Origin: Fenollaria timonensis
GTDB lineage: Bacteria > Bacillota > Clostridia > Tissierellales > Peptoniphilaceae
Direction: 5' to 3'
DNA: 64,000 nucleotides
Assembly (NCBI RefSeq): GCF_001457835.1
Contig: NZ_LN898230.1
Location: forward strand, 141,600-205,599
The notes beneath the pieces are model-generated. The model ran no database searches, was not told the DNA's origin, and saw only the letters and a list, made by a program, of their open reading frames with translations. A program made the position numbers and the translations under genes. Positions 48,927-58,308 of this stretch are shown here, in pieces; the stretch's first letter is position 1; each line of letters starts with the position of its first letter.

Positions 48927-49529
48927 ATGAACAATAAAAAAATGACTACAAAAGATGTAGTAACAGTAGCTATTATGATTGCTTTATTTTATGCAATTTC
49001 TATTGTTATTGGAATGAGTATGGTTGCTGTTCCAGTTGTATATATTTATGGTACTGCTGGAATTGAAATGTTTATAGGAGCTATTTTCTACTTAGTAGCA
49101 GCTAACAGACTTAATAAACACGGGCTATTATTTATATGGATATTAATTTATGGTCTTATCACAGCAGCTATGGGTTATGTGTTTATGCTTCCATATTTTA
49201 TTGGACTTGCTATTTTGTGTGAAATAGTAATGATAGGCAAAGATACTTATATAAATCCAATAAGAAATATGATTGGCTGGAGTGTTTATGGTGCTGGTAT
49301 GTTCATGGGAATAGGAGTTCCATGTTGGATAGCTTGGGAATCTTATCAAAAGCAAGCTTTAGAGAGTGGGTTTGCAGATAAGACATTAACATTGCAATAT
49401 AATTTGTTATCTTCACCAAAACTACTATTATTAGGTGTAACAATAACCGTTATATTATCTGCTTTAGGTGTTTTGTTTGCACAAAAAATTCTTAAAAAGC
49501 ACTTTAAAAAGGCGGGTATTTTAGAGTAA
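48927..49529 (+). CDS. ECF transporter S component (MptD/Trep_Strep family)
   Basis: 200 residues, five to six membrane helices (VAIMIALFYAISIVIGMSM, AGIEMFIGAIFYLVAA, LLFIWILIYGLITAAMGYV, LLLLGVTITVILSALGVLF). The start MTTKDVVTVAIMIALFYAI and the pattern throughout fit the MptD putative S-component family. As the substrate-binding membrane subunit of the ECF transporter formed with the next two genes, its ligand is likely the metallophore or its metal complex, by location only. AACGGAGG before the ATG. Confidence 0.85.
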   Translation: MNNKKMTTKDVVTVAIMIALFYAISIVIGMSMVAVPVVYIYGTAGIEMFIGAIFYLVAANRLNKHGLLFIWILIYGLITAAMGYVFMLPYFIGLAILCEIVMIGKDTYINPIRNMIGWSVYGAGMFMGIGVPCWIAWESYQKQALESGFADKTLTLQYNLLSSPKLLLLGVTITVILSALGVLFAQKILKKHFKKAGILE

Positions 49530-49546
49530 ATGGAGATATATGGGAA

Positions 49547-50221
49547 ATGAAAATAGAAAAAATAAGTGGAATAACTTGTCTTTTTTTAACTATTATTTCC
49601 TGTATGGTGTCAATATTTACAAAAAGTTACTATATGCATGCTCTGTTTGTAGGATGGCTTTGTATGCTTTTAGCATATTTTGGTTTTATCAAACAGAGCA
49701 TAATTTATTTTATGATATATAGTTTTACTACTTTTTGGTTATTAAAAATGATACCTAGTGGTGTAGTTATAATTTCACCAATGCTTTTGGGAATGTTGTA
49801 TAAATTCATAGTTCCAATCATGGCAGGATTTTTAACTTTTAAGATACCATCAGGAAAATTAATTTCAATATTTCACAAATTAATGTTGCCACGAAATTTT
49901 GTACTTATATTAACGGTAATTATTCGATTTGTACCAACAATTGCTGGGGAATTTAGAACAATAAAAGAAGCTATGAAAGTAAGGGGATTTACAGGTAACT
50001 TTTTTCATATTTTATCAAATCCTTTGAGGACTCTTGAATATGCTATAGTTCCTTTAATTTTTCGTTCTATAAAAGTAGGAGATGAATTATCAGCAGCAGC
50101 GATTGTTAGAGGAATTGAAAACCCAATAAAAAGGGATTCATATTATAGTAACAAGTTGTGTAAATTAGACATAATTATAATAACTGCAAGCTTTGTTTTA
50201 TTTATATTATGTCTTATATGA
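49547..50221 (+). CDS. ECF transporter T component (CbiQ/EcfT-like)
   Basis: 224 residues with several membrane helices and the coupling-helix region RTIKEAMKVRGFTGNF (the conserved A-R-G motif type) and AAAIVRGIENP, which contact the ATPases. Lies between the S component and the fused ATPase, overlapping the latter's frame. Energy-coupling membrane scaffold of the importer. Confidence 0.88.
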   Translation: MKIEKISGITCLFLTIISCMVSIFTKSYYMHALFVGWLCMLLAYFGFIKQSIIYFMIYSFTTFWLLKMIPSGVVIISPMLLGMLYKFIVPIMAGFLTFKIPSGKLISIFHKLMLPRNFVLILTVIIRFVPTIAGEFRTIKEAMKVRGFTGNFFHILSNPLRTLEYAIVPLIFRSIKVGDELSAAAIVRGIENPIKRDSYYSNKLCKLDIIIITASFVLFILCLI

Positions 50222-50232
50222 GAGGTGCATCA

Positions 50233-51717
50233 TTGAATAATAAACTGGAAATTAGAAAATTATCTTTTTCATATAATAGCAATAAAGATGAACAGTTGAA
50301 AGATATAAATTTAGACATTAAAGATGGTGAATGTTGTGTAATTATAGGGGAGTCGGGGTGTGGCAAGTCTACTTTGACAAGGGCTATAAATGGATTAATT
50401 CCAAATTTTTACGAAGGAAATTTAGATGGAGAAGTATTTATTGATGGCAAATCTATCAGAAATTTAAAATCATGGGAGATAGCAAAGTTAGTCGGTAATG
50501 TATTTCAAGATCCTAGAAGCCAATTTTTTGCCAATGAAGTTAATGGAGAAATTGCATTTGGACCGGAAAATTTGGGATATAAGCGTGATGAAATAACAAG
50601 AAGAGTAAATGAATCAACTGAGAGAATGAATATTGATAAATTGCTAAATAATAGGATATACAATTTATCCTATGGAATTAGGCAAAAAGTAGCAATTTGT
50701 TCAGCAAGAGCCATTGAACCATCTATTTATGTATTTGATGAACCATCTGCAAATCTTGATTTACAATCAATATATAAATTTTCAAAACTTGTAATGGACT
50801 TAAAAAATGAAGGAAAAACTATAGTAATTGTTGAGCATAGGTTATTTTATTTAAAAGGAATAGCTGATAGGTATTTATTGATACAAAATGGATCTTTAAT
50901 AAATAGTTATAAAGCAGAAGAATTTGAAAAAATTAGTTCAAAAGACTTAAATGCATTGGGCTTACGCTCAATAAATCTTAATGATATTGTTGTAGATGAC
51001 CACAAAGTTAAAGAAAAAGAAATTAGTAGTGACAATTCTTTTGATTTTGAGGTGAAAAATATTAGTAAAAAATATAAAAATAATTTCGTACTAAAAGATG
51101 TGTCACTTAAATTTGATAGCAATGAGACTATTGCTTTAGTAGGAATAAATGGAACAGGTAAAAGTACACTCGGTAAAATTTATTCTGGGATTCAAAATCA
51201 GACTGATGGAGAAATAAAGATAAATGGACTCAAAGCTAATAAAAAGATGAGGTTAAGCAAAGTGTGGTATATTCCTCAAGATTTAGACTCTCAATTATTT
51301 GGGGAAGATTTGATGGATGAATTATTAACTGGGTTAAAAAATAGAGAAGATTATATCACGAAAGCAGAGGAACTTTTAAAAAAAGTTGGATTATTTGATA
51401 TAAGAGATAAGCATCCAGCAACTTTATCAGGTGGTCAAAAACAGAGATTGGTTCTATGCGTAGCTATGTTGAGAGAAACACCTTTTATTATATTGGATGA
51501 GCCGACATCAGGGCTTGATTTCAGGAGTATGGATAAGGTGGGGAGATTAATCAAAGAGGAACAAAAAAAAGGAACAAAATTTTTGATAATTTCTCATGAT
51601 ATTGAATTTATAGCAAAGACGTGTGATAGACTTGTAAAACTAGAGAATGGGATAATAACAGAAGATTTTTATATTGATAATATAGGACAGCTGTTAAGAG
51701 CTATGGAGGCTAAATAA
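50233..51717 (+). CDS. ECF transporter ATPase, two ABC domains fused (EcfA1A2 type)
   Basis: About 494 residues with two ABC ATPase domains: Walker A GESGCGKST and signature LSYGIRQK in the first, Walker A GINGTGKST and LSGGQKQR in the second; Walker B VFDEPSA and ILDEPTSG. I place the start at TTG 50233, spaced from AGAGGTG (50221-50227); ATG 50209 or 50218 would also be open but lie before that site. The first signature (LSYGIRQ) is degenerate. Drives the ECF importer. 15 bases before the next gene. Confidence 0.9.
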   Translation: MNNKLEIRKLSFSYNSNKDEQLKDINLDIKDGECCVIIGESGCGKSTLTRAINGLIPNFYEGNLDGEVFIDGKSIRNLKSWEIAKLVGNVFQDPRSQFFANEVNGEIAFGPENLGYKRDEITRRVNESTERMNIDKLLNNRIYNLSYGIRQKVAICSARAIEPSIYVFDEPSANLDLQSIYKFSKLVMDLKNEGKTIVIVEHRLFYLKGIADRYLLIQNGSLINSYKAEEFEKISSKDLNALGLRSINLNDIVVDDHKVKEKEISSDNSFDFEVKNISKKYKNNFVLKDVSLKFDSNETIALVGINGTGKSTLGKIYSGIQNQTDGEIKINGLKANKKMRLSKVWYIPQDLDSQLFGEDLMDELLTGLKNREDYITKAEELLKKVGLFDIRDKHPATLSGGQKQRLVLCVAMLRETPFIILDEPTSGLDFRSMDKVGRLIKEEQKKGTKFLIISHDIEFIAKTCDRLVKLENGIITEDFYIDNIGQLLRAMEAK

Positions 51718-51732
51718 TTTAGGAGGTGCGTA

Positions 51733-53445
51733 ATGGAAGTTTTAAAAAAGCATATAGGACAAATTTTATCATCAGTTATTATTGCAGTAATTGGTGTTTT
51801 TTGTAGTGTTGTACCATATTTTGCTTTAGCTAAGATTACTCAAAATATAGCAATTAATAATACAGAATTAGAATTCTATATAAGACCAATTTTGCTTATT
51901 TTAGTTGGGTTAATAGGAAGTGTTATTTTTCATGAGATTTCAACTTTAATTTCTCACAACTTAGCATTTCGCATAATAGAGGATGAAAGAAAGAAACTTG
52001 TAAGAAAAATTAATAGATTATCAATGGGAGAAATTGAAAAACGATCTAGTGGAGAATGGACTCAGTTTATGGTAGAAACTTTGAATAAAATTGAGCAACC
52101 GATAGCTCATGTTATTCCTGAAGTAATAGCTAATCTTATCATTCCAATCGCTTTAGTAGTTATTATTTTTATAATGGATTGGAGGATTGGAATTGCAAAT
52201 CTTATTACATTACCACTAGGGGTGTTATTTTCAATTCTAATGATGGGTGGATATGAAGAAAAATCACGAAATTATCAAGAAGCCGCAAAAAACATGAATA
52301 CAACAGCTGTTGAATATATTAGAGGTATTCAAGTTATAAAGGCATTCAATAAATCTGCATCATCATATGGAAAATTTGTAGATGCTGTAAATAGTAATAG
52401 AGACAGTATGCTAAATTGGTATTTAAGTGTTTGCTTCTATATGACAGCAGCAATGGAAGTTTTACCATCAACTTTATTATTTGTTTTACCAACTTCTTTA
52501 TACTTGTATATGAATGGAAGTATTGAAGTAGGCAATCTAATAATGTGTGTTTTATTATCTTATGCCTGCTACAAACCTTTGATTAAAGCTATGAGTCATA
52601 TGGATACTATGGCGAATGTAAGAGTTGTAATAGATGAAATAAAAAATGTTATGGAGTTACCAGAGTTAGAACGAGGTAATGGAGAGGAAAAAATAAGATC
52701 ATACGATATTAATTTTGAAAATGTATGTTTTGCCTATAATGATAAGAAAAAAGTTTTTGATAACTTATCCTTTAGTGCAAAAGAAAATAAACTTACAGCT
52801 ATTGTTGGTTATTCTGGCGGTGGAAAATCCACTATTGCTAAGCTAATTGCGGGATATTGGAACATTAATAAAGGGAAAATATCCGTAGGAAATGTAAATC
52901 TTAAAGATGTTTCTCTTGAAAAGAACATGGAACTTGTAACCTATGTATCACAAGAAAATTATCTATTTAGAAAAAGTATTATAGATAATATGAGAATGGC
53001 AAATCAAAATGCTAGTATTGAAGAGATAAAAGACGCTTGTAAAAAAGCTTCTTGTCATGACTTTATTATGAGTCTTCCTAATGGATATGAAACCATAATT
53101 GGAGAATCTGGGAGCAACTTGTCTGGAGGAGAGAGACAAAGACTTACAATAGCAAGAGCTTTGCTTAAAGATAGCCCAATAGTTTTATTAGACGAAGCTA
53201 CAGCATATTCTGATCCAGATAATGAAGCTGAAATTCAAAAATCTATAGATGCATTAGTTGAAAATAAAACGGTTATTATGATTGCTCATAGGCTTTCTAC
53301 AATAATAGGAGCCGATAAGATCATAGTATTAAACAATGGGGAAATTGAAGCAGAAGGAACTCATAAAGAACTTCTTGGAAAAAGTGAAACATATGCAAAA
53401 ATGTGGAAATCACACATAAGTTTATCAAACGATAGGGGTGAGTAA
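51733..53445 (+). CDS. ABC half transporter, YbtP/IrtA-like
   Basis: 570 residues: N-terminal six-helix ABC membrane domain (~1-310), C-terminal ATPase with GYSGGGKST, LSGGERQR and LLDEATAYSDPDNE. The D-loop form DEATA.(S/A)DP(D/E)NE is typical of exporter-fold ABC proteins that import siderophores (YbtPQ, IrtAB). Strong AGGAGGTG upstream. Probably a heterodimer with the next gene, whose start directly follows its stop. Import rather than export is inferred from this resemblance. Confidence 0.87.
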   Translation: MEVLKKHIGQILSSVIIAVIGVFCSVVPYFALAKITQNIAINNTELEFYIRPILLILVGLIGSVIFHEISTLISHNLAFRIIEDERKKLVRKINRLSMGEIEKRSSGEWTQFMVETLNKIEQPIAHVIPEVIANLIIPIALVVIIFIMDWRIGIANLITLPLGVLFSILMMGGYEEKSRNYQEAAKNMNTTAVEYIRGIQVIKAFNKSASSYGKFVDAVNSNRDSMLNWYLSVCFYMTAAMEVLPSTLLFVLPTSLYLYMNGSIEVGNLIMCVLLSYACYKPLIKAMSHMDTMANVRVVIDEIKNVMELPELERGNGEEKIRSYDINFENVCFAYNDKKKVFDNLSFSAKENKLTAIVGYSGGGKSTIAKLIAGYWNINKGKISVGNVNLKDVSLEKNMELVTYVSQENYLFRKSIIDNMRMANQNASIEEIKDACKKASCHDFIMSLPNGYETIIGESGSNLSGGERQRLTIARALLKDSPIVLLDEATAYSDPDNEAEIQKSIDALVENKTVIMIAHRLSTIIGADKIIVLNNGEIEAEGTHKELLGKSETYAKMWKSHISLSNDRGE

Positions 53446-55191
53446 ATGAAAGAATTAATTCACAAGTTATATTGGGTCGCTGGAAAAGAATCTTCCAAAA
53501 TTAGCAAGATGTTTTTCTTTGAAGTATTAAAAAGTATATTTGAGGGAATATCCCTTGGAGCTACAATGTTGCTTTTACTTAAAATATTTCAAAATATATT
53601 TGAAGGAAGAAATATTACACAAGAAGACATCTATGTCGTATTTGCAATAGCTCTACTAAGTGTAGTAGGGAAAATATTATCTAGTTATATGGCTGATAGA
53701 AATAAATACATCGCAACTTACAATATGGGAGCAGAAAATAGGCTATATATAGGTGATCAGCTAAAAAAAGTGAATATGGGATATTTTAGCAGTAATCGCC
53801 TTGGAAACATTTCAGGCGGATTAACCACAGTTATAGGTGAACTTGAAACCGTAGGAGTTAATATAATAGAAACTTTATTTGTGGGAGTAATTCAAACTAT
53901 AATAATGGCGATATTTATGATTCCGTTTGATATAGTTACAGGTTCTATAATTTTAGGAACTTTATTCTTAGGAATGTTATGCAATGTTATCTTTCAAAAG
54001 AAATCAGATGAGTTGACTAAAAAATTACAAGCGTTAAAAATAAATCTAAATGCATCTACTTTAGAGTATGTTAAAGGTATTAGCGTCATTAAGTCGTTTG
54101 GAAAAAGTGGTGAAATGACTAAAGAATTGGACAGAGAGATTTATAAAAATAGAAGAGGCTTTATAAATGTTGAAAAAACTGTAGCACCTGCTGCTTTGAT
54201 ATTTCTAATTATATTTAAATTAGGGATTTGTCTTATTATATTTTCAGCTATTTATAGATTTTGTATAGGAGAAATTGATCACTATAAAGCTGTAATGCTT
54301 GTAGTGTCAAGTTTTATTGTTTTTTCTGGTTTTGAAATGGCTGGAAGTATGCAAAACGTTAGAGGAATAGCTATACAAAACTTGGATTCAATTGCTAAAC
54401 TTAGGAATTTACCAACAATTTCAGAAGGCACAAGAACAAGCTTTGAAAAAGGAGATATAAATCTAAAGGACGTTGACTTCTCATATGACGAACAGAACTT
54501 ATTTAACCGTTTAAATTTAGATATTCCAAAAGGTAAGACTACAGCAATTGTAGGTGGTTCTGGAAGTGGAAAAACAACACTTTGCAATTTGATAGCTAGA
54601 TTTTGGGATGTAGATTCTGGAGAAATATTGATTGATGATAATAACATAAAAGATTTTAGGTATGACAATCTGTTATCTAATTTCACTTTTGTTTTTCAAG
54701 ACGTCTATTTATTTGATGACACTATAAAAAACAACATTAAGTTCGGAAATCCAGAAGCTAGTGATGAGGAAGTTATTAATGTTGCTAAGCAAGCACAGTG
54801 TCATGAATTTATTATGAAGTTGTCAGATGGTTATGACACAGTTTTACAAGAGGGTGGTTCAAATTTATCTGGAGGAGAGCGTCAGAGAATATCTATAGCA
54901 AGAGCTATGCTAAAACCAAGCAGAATTGTTATTCTTGACGAAGCTACTTCAAGTGTAGATCCAGAAAATGAACAACAACTTATAACTGCTTTAAACAATT
55001 TGTTAAAAGATAAAACTGTAATTGTGATTGCACATAAACTTGAAACTATTAAAAATGCTGATCAAATTGTTGTTATGGATAAAGGAAATATTGAAAGTAT
55101 TGGTAAACATAAAGAGCTTATGGAAAAATCACACATATACAAGAGCTTTATTGAGAAAAGAGAAAAAGCTACTGGTTGGAAAATTGAATAA
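53446..55191 (+). CDS. ABC half transporter, YbtQ/IrtB-like
   Basis: 581 residues with the same plan as the gene before: membrane domain (~1-320), ATPase with GGSGSGKTT, LSGGERQR and ILDEATSSVDPENE. Its ATG touches the previous TAA, so the two subunits are made in step. Presumed partner in a heterodimeric transporter for the metal-loaded siderophore. Direction is not provable from sequence. Confidence 0.87.
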   Translation: MKELIHKLYWVAGKESSKISKMFFFEVLKSIFEGISLGATMLLLLKIFQNIFEGRNITQEDIYVVFAIALLSVVGKILSSYMADRNKYIATYNMGAENRLYIGDQLKKVNMGYFSSNRLGNISGGLTTVIGELETVGVNIIETLFVGVIQTIIMAIFMIPFDIVTGSIILGTLFLGMLCNVIFQKKSDELTKKLQALKINLNASTLEYVKGISVIKSFGKSGEMTKELDREIYKNRRGFINVEKTVAPAALIFLIIFKLGICLIIFSAIYRFCIGEIDHYKAVMLVVSSFIVFSGFEMAGSMQNVRGIAIQNLDSIAKLRNLPTISEGTRTSFEKGDINLKDVDFSYDEQNLFNRLNLDIPKGKTTAIVGGSGSGKTTLCNLIARFWDVDSGEILIDDNNIKDFRYDNLLSNFTFVFQDVYLFDDTIKNNIKFGNPEASDEEVINVAKQAQCHEFIMKLSDGYDTVLQEGGSNLSGGERQRISIARAMLKPSRIVILDEATSSVDPENEQQLITALNNLLKDKTVIVIAHKLETIKNADQIVVMDKGNIESIGKHKELMEKSHIYKSFIEKREKATGWKIE

Positions 55192-55212
55192 AATTTAATA
55201 GAGGATGATTTT

Positions 55213-56577
55213 ATGAAACAAGATATGAAAGAACAATTATTAACAAAAAGACCTATAGATTTACTTTTTCAATTATCTATCCCTGCTGTAATAGGAATGA
55301 TAGTAATAGGTCTTTATCCACTAATGGATGGAATTTTTGCAGGAAATATTATAGGACAAACTGCAATGACAGCTTGTGGTGTAGCTATGCCACTTACCTT
55401 TTTTAATAGTGGAGTATCTACACTCATAGGTGTAGGTTCAGCATCAGTTTTATCAAGAGCTATAGGAAAGGGTGACCAAAAAACAGTTGATAAAATTATG
55501 GGGAATTTAATCTTTTGGGTTATTCTATTCTCATCAATTATTACAATAGGCGGAATTTTACTTGCTCCACATTTTTTAGATATGGTTGGAGCAAGTGGAG
55601 AAATTAAAGAATATGGTATCAGATATTTACGAGTAATTTTCCTTGGTTCTTTATTTGTAAACTTTACTCAATCAGCAAACATGGTTATGCGTGGAGAAGG
55701 ATTAATGAAAAAAGCAATGCTTATTATGGGGCTAGGGGCTTTTTTAAACATAATTCTTGATCCCATTCTAATGAAATTAATGGGAAAATATGCAATTGAA
55801 GGGGCTGCACTTGCAACTATTACAGCACAATTTGTTCAAGCGATTATAACACTCCATTACTTCAAATATAAAAGTAAAGCAGTAAAAATAAATAAAATCA
55901 AACCTGATCAGGAAATAAAAAAAGAAATGTTTGGCGTAGGTTCATCTGCTATGATGATGCAAATTTTATTTATGATTCAACAAACAATGCTATATAAAAT
56001 GTCATTTAAATATGGCGGAGATACAAATGCTATCTTGATGGCAGCAACACTTAGAATATATGCCTTTTCATTCATTCCACTTTGGGGAATGAGTCAAGGT
56101 TTACAACCTGTAGTTGGTACAAATTTTGGAGCGAAAAAATATTACAGAGTAAAAGAAGCTATGAAAGTATTTTCTATCGGAGGATTAGTTCTTGCATCAA
56201 TATTTTGGATACCAGCATTAGCATTTTCAAAGAATATACTTTCCTTATTTGGAGTAGAAGAAAGTATTATAACTCAAGGGATAGGGAACTTTAGATTATT
56301 TTATTCTATCTTTATCCTATATGGAGTAATGGTAATGACTATAACATTCTTCCAATCAATAGGAAGCGCTAAAAAAGCTGGCATAATAGTAATGCTAAGA
56401 CAGTTATTTTTGTTCGTACCTGCCATGATTGTTTTACCAATGATATTTGGCGTTAAAGCAGTATGGTTTGCTGAACCCCTTGTAGATTTAATTATGATAA
56501 TAGTTGGTGTAGTAATGATGTTTGGGGAACTAAATAGGATGGATAAAATTGGTTTGAAAAATTCAAGTAATGAATAA
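55213..56577 (+). CDS. MATE-family efflux protein
   Basis: 454 residues, about twelve helices. MATE features: start KRPIDLLFQLSIPAVIGMIVI, then YPLMDGIFAGNIIGQTAMTA and RGEGLMKKAMLIMGLGAFLNIILDPILM. Preceded by AGAGGATG. Last gene of the locus, so a good candidate for siderophore export, since the other transporters look like importers. A generic drug/Na antiporter is the alternative. Confidence 0.9.
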   Translation: MKQDMKEQLLTKRPIDLLFQLSIPAVIGMIVIGLYPLMDGIFAGNIIGQTAMTACGVAMPLTFFNSGVSTLIGVGSASVLSRAIGKGDQKTVDKIMGNLIFWVILFSSIITIGGILLAPHFLDMVGASGEIKEYGIRYLRVIFLGSLFVNFTQSANMVMRGEGLMKKAMLIMGLGAFLNIILDPILMKLMGKYAIEGAALATITAQFVQAIITLHYFKYKSKAVKINKIKPDQEIKKEMFGVGSSAMMMQILFMIQQTMLYKMSFKYGGDTNAILMAATLRIYAFSFIPLWGMSQGLQPVVGTNFGAKKYYRVKEAMKVFSIGGLVLASIFWIPALAFSKNILSLFGVEESIITQGIGNFRLFYSIFILYGVMVMTITFFQSIGSAKKAGIIVMLRQLFLFVPAMIVLPMIFGVKAVWFAEPLVDLIMIIVGVVMMFGELNRMDKIGLKNSSNE

Positions 56578-56611
56578 TGAGTGGATTGATTTAAAAGAAT
56601 GGAGGTAAAAT

Positions 56612-56680
56612 ATGCAAAAAAATATAATTAAAGTAAATTTACCTTTTTTCTTTGGTTTACGCTGTTTACAAGTTAGATAA
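56612..56680 (+). CDS. Possible 22-residue peptide downstream of the MATE gene
   Basis: ATG at 56612 preceded by TGGAGGTAAA at ideal spacing; the product MQKNIIKVNLPFFFGLRCLQ.. ends after 22 residues. Could be a gene remnant or a leader peptide. No family seen. The remaining 56681-56799 holds only the terminator and hairpin described. Confidence 0.3.
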   Translation: MQKNIIKVNLPFFFGLRCLQVR

Positions 56681-56733
56681 CTCAGTTAAAAAATTAAATA
56701 CAATTACTATTAGAAAGAGTTTCTTTCATTCTA

Positions 56734-56774
56734 GAGGACTAACCATGCCCAAGAGCAGGAGTCCTCCTTTTTTT
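56734..56774 (+). terminator. Terminator of the siderophore transport operon
   Basis: GAGGACT/AGTCCTC stem with a 19-base loop and a run of seven T. Directly after it is a second perfect inverted repeat, CTTTTTTTGTCT/AGACAAAAAAAG (56767-56800), whose right end is the ISL3 target. Confidence 0.8.
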
Positions 56775-56799
56775 GTCTGAAAACATAAAGACAAAAAAA

Positions 56800-58283
56800 G
56801 GCTGTATAATATCTATTGGGGAGTAAAACCTCAATAGATATTTTTTTGATAAAATTACAAAAAAAAGTTGCACTTGCACACATTTTATCCTATACTTAAA
56901 ATACCACTACAACATAGGAGGTGTGTACAAGTGCAAGAATATAATACCATAAATTTGTTAGCTTGTAAAGATGTTGTTGTTGATAAAATTAAAGACAGTG
57001 AAAGCTTAGTAGTCATAGAAGCAAGAACTAAAAGCTTAGAGAGCTGTCCATACTGTGGTTCTAAGCATATTTGTGTTCATGACCACAGGATTCAAAAGAT
57101 AAAAGATACACAGATGCATGGTAAAAAATGCATAATTAAGCTAAGGAAAACTAGATACAACTGTAAGTGCTGCGGAAAGAGAATCAATAGCAAAACAGAT
57201 CTTGTAGCAAAGAAAATGACAATGACAAAAAGACTAATAGCATCCATAACTAGAGAGTTTAAGGAGCTTTACTCAATAAAGTCAATATCAAGAAGATACT
57301 CAGTAAGCACATCAACAGTTACAAGAGTCCTATCTTACCTATCAGTAGAGAGAAAAAGTCTTCCAAAAGTACTTTTAATAGACGAGTTTAAAGGCGACAG
57401 CGGTTCATACAAGTATCAATGCTCACTTCTAGATGGCATAACACATGAAATCATAGACATAGTTAAAAGTAGGCAAGAAAATATTTTGTTTGAATACTTT
57501 AAAAACATACCAAAAGAAGAAAGAGAAAATGTAAAGATATTTGTTAGCGATATGTCAAAAACATTTAAAAACGTTAAAAACGCATACTTTAAAAACGCAG
57601 TACACATAGCAGACAAATATCACTTCGTAAGACAAGTCTCTTGGAGCTTAGAAAACGTAAGAAAGAGAATACAAAAAGATACATCAGCAGAAATGAGAAT
57701 ATACCTAAAAAGAAGTAAAAGCATACTTACAAAACCAATGCCAAAACTTAATGATGATCAAAAGCGAGAAGCAGCTCTAATGCTAGAGATAAGCGAAGAG
57801 CTAAGACTAGCATATGGCTTAAAAGAATCCTTCTATCAAGAAGTTCTAGTGCAGAAAAACAAAGAACAAGCACAATACAAGGTAAACGCATGGATAGACA
57901 TATGTAAAAAATCAAAACTTAAAGAGTTTAAATCATGTATAACAGCCTTTACAAACTGGTCTGATGAAATTACAAACTCATTTGACTACAAACATTCAAA
58001 TGGAGCACTAGAAGGAAAACATACAAAGATAAAGACACTAAAAAGAAACAGCTTTGGTATGAGAAACTTCGAGAGGTTCAGAAAAAGAATAATGCTTTTA
58101 GACTAAAATATATATATAAAACATCATAAAAACCTAATAAGCCTATATAGGTTTATTAGTCATGCAAAAATTACATAAATTTGTGTTATTTTAAGTATAT
58201 AAATTAAAAACGTGCAAATGTTAGTTTTAACATAAAAAGAGAGACTTAAATCAATAAGTCTCCCCAATATTTGACATAGAGCC
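56800..58283 (+). mobile_element. ISL3-family insertion sequence, complete, 8-base target duplication
   Basis: 1,484 bases. Left end GGCTGTATAATATCTATTGG (on to GGAG, 56800-56823) and right end, read inward, GGCTCTATGTCAAATATTGG (on to GGAG, 58260-58283) match as ~24-base imperfect inverted repeats. CAAAAAAA flanks both sides (56792-56799 and 58284-58291), the 8-base duplication typical of ISL3. A second inner repeat pair (TTGCAC...ATACTTAAAATA) lies at about 56868-56908 and 58183-58217. A hairpin with T tail (56810-56848) just inside the left end may block read-in. It separates the siderophore locus from the sigma-like gene. Confidence 0.9.
56931..58106 (+). CDS. ISL3-family transposase
   Basis: 391 residues from GTG 56931, chosen for TAGGAGGTG upstream; the longer frame from 56868 lacks a binding site and runs through the inner terminal repeat. 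N-terminal zinc finger (CPYCGSKHICVHDHR...CKCCGK), HTH (SISRRYSVSTSTVTRVL), then the DDE_Tnp_ISL3 core with IDEFKGDSG and FVSDMSKTFKN and the C-terminal NGALEGKHTKIKTLKRNSFG (catalytic Glu). Full length; looks active. Confidence 0.93.
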   Translation: MQEYNTINLLACKDVVVDKIKDSESLVVIEARTKSLESCPYCGSKHICVHDHRIQKIKDTQMHGKKCIIKLRKTRYNCKCCGKRINSKTDLVAKKMTMTKRLIASITREFKELYSIKSISRRYSVSTSTVTRVLSYLSVERKSLPKVLLIDEFKGDSGSYKYQCSLLDGITHEIIDIVKSRQENILFEYFKNIPKEERENVKIFVSDMSKTFKNVKNAYFKNAVHIADKYHFVRQVSWSLENVRKRIQKDTSAEMRIYLKRSKSILTKPMPKLNDDQKREAALMLEISEELRLAYGLKESFYQEVLVQKNKEQAQYKVNAWIDICKKSKLKEFKSCITAFTNWSDEITNSFDYKHSNGALEGKHTKIKTLKRNSFGMRNFERFRKRIMLLD

Positions 58284-58308
58284 CAAAAAAAGAATGGAGG
58301 AAATATAA

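Noticed and set aside
49540-49722. 60-codon ORF at the start of the ECF T-component gene
   Set aside because: Out-of-frame shadow of the T component, which has the membrane-protein pattern.
56082-56294. 70-codon plus-strand ORF within the MATE gene
   Set aside because: No binding site or family, lies inside well-conserved MATE sequence.
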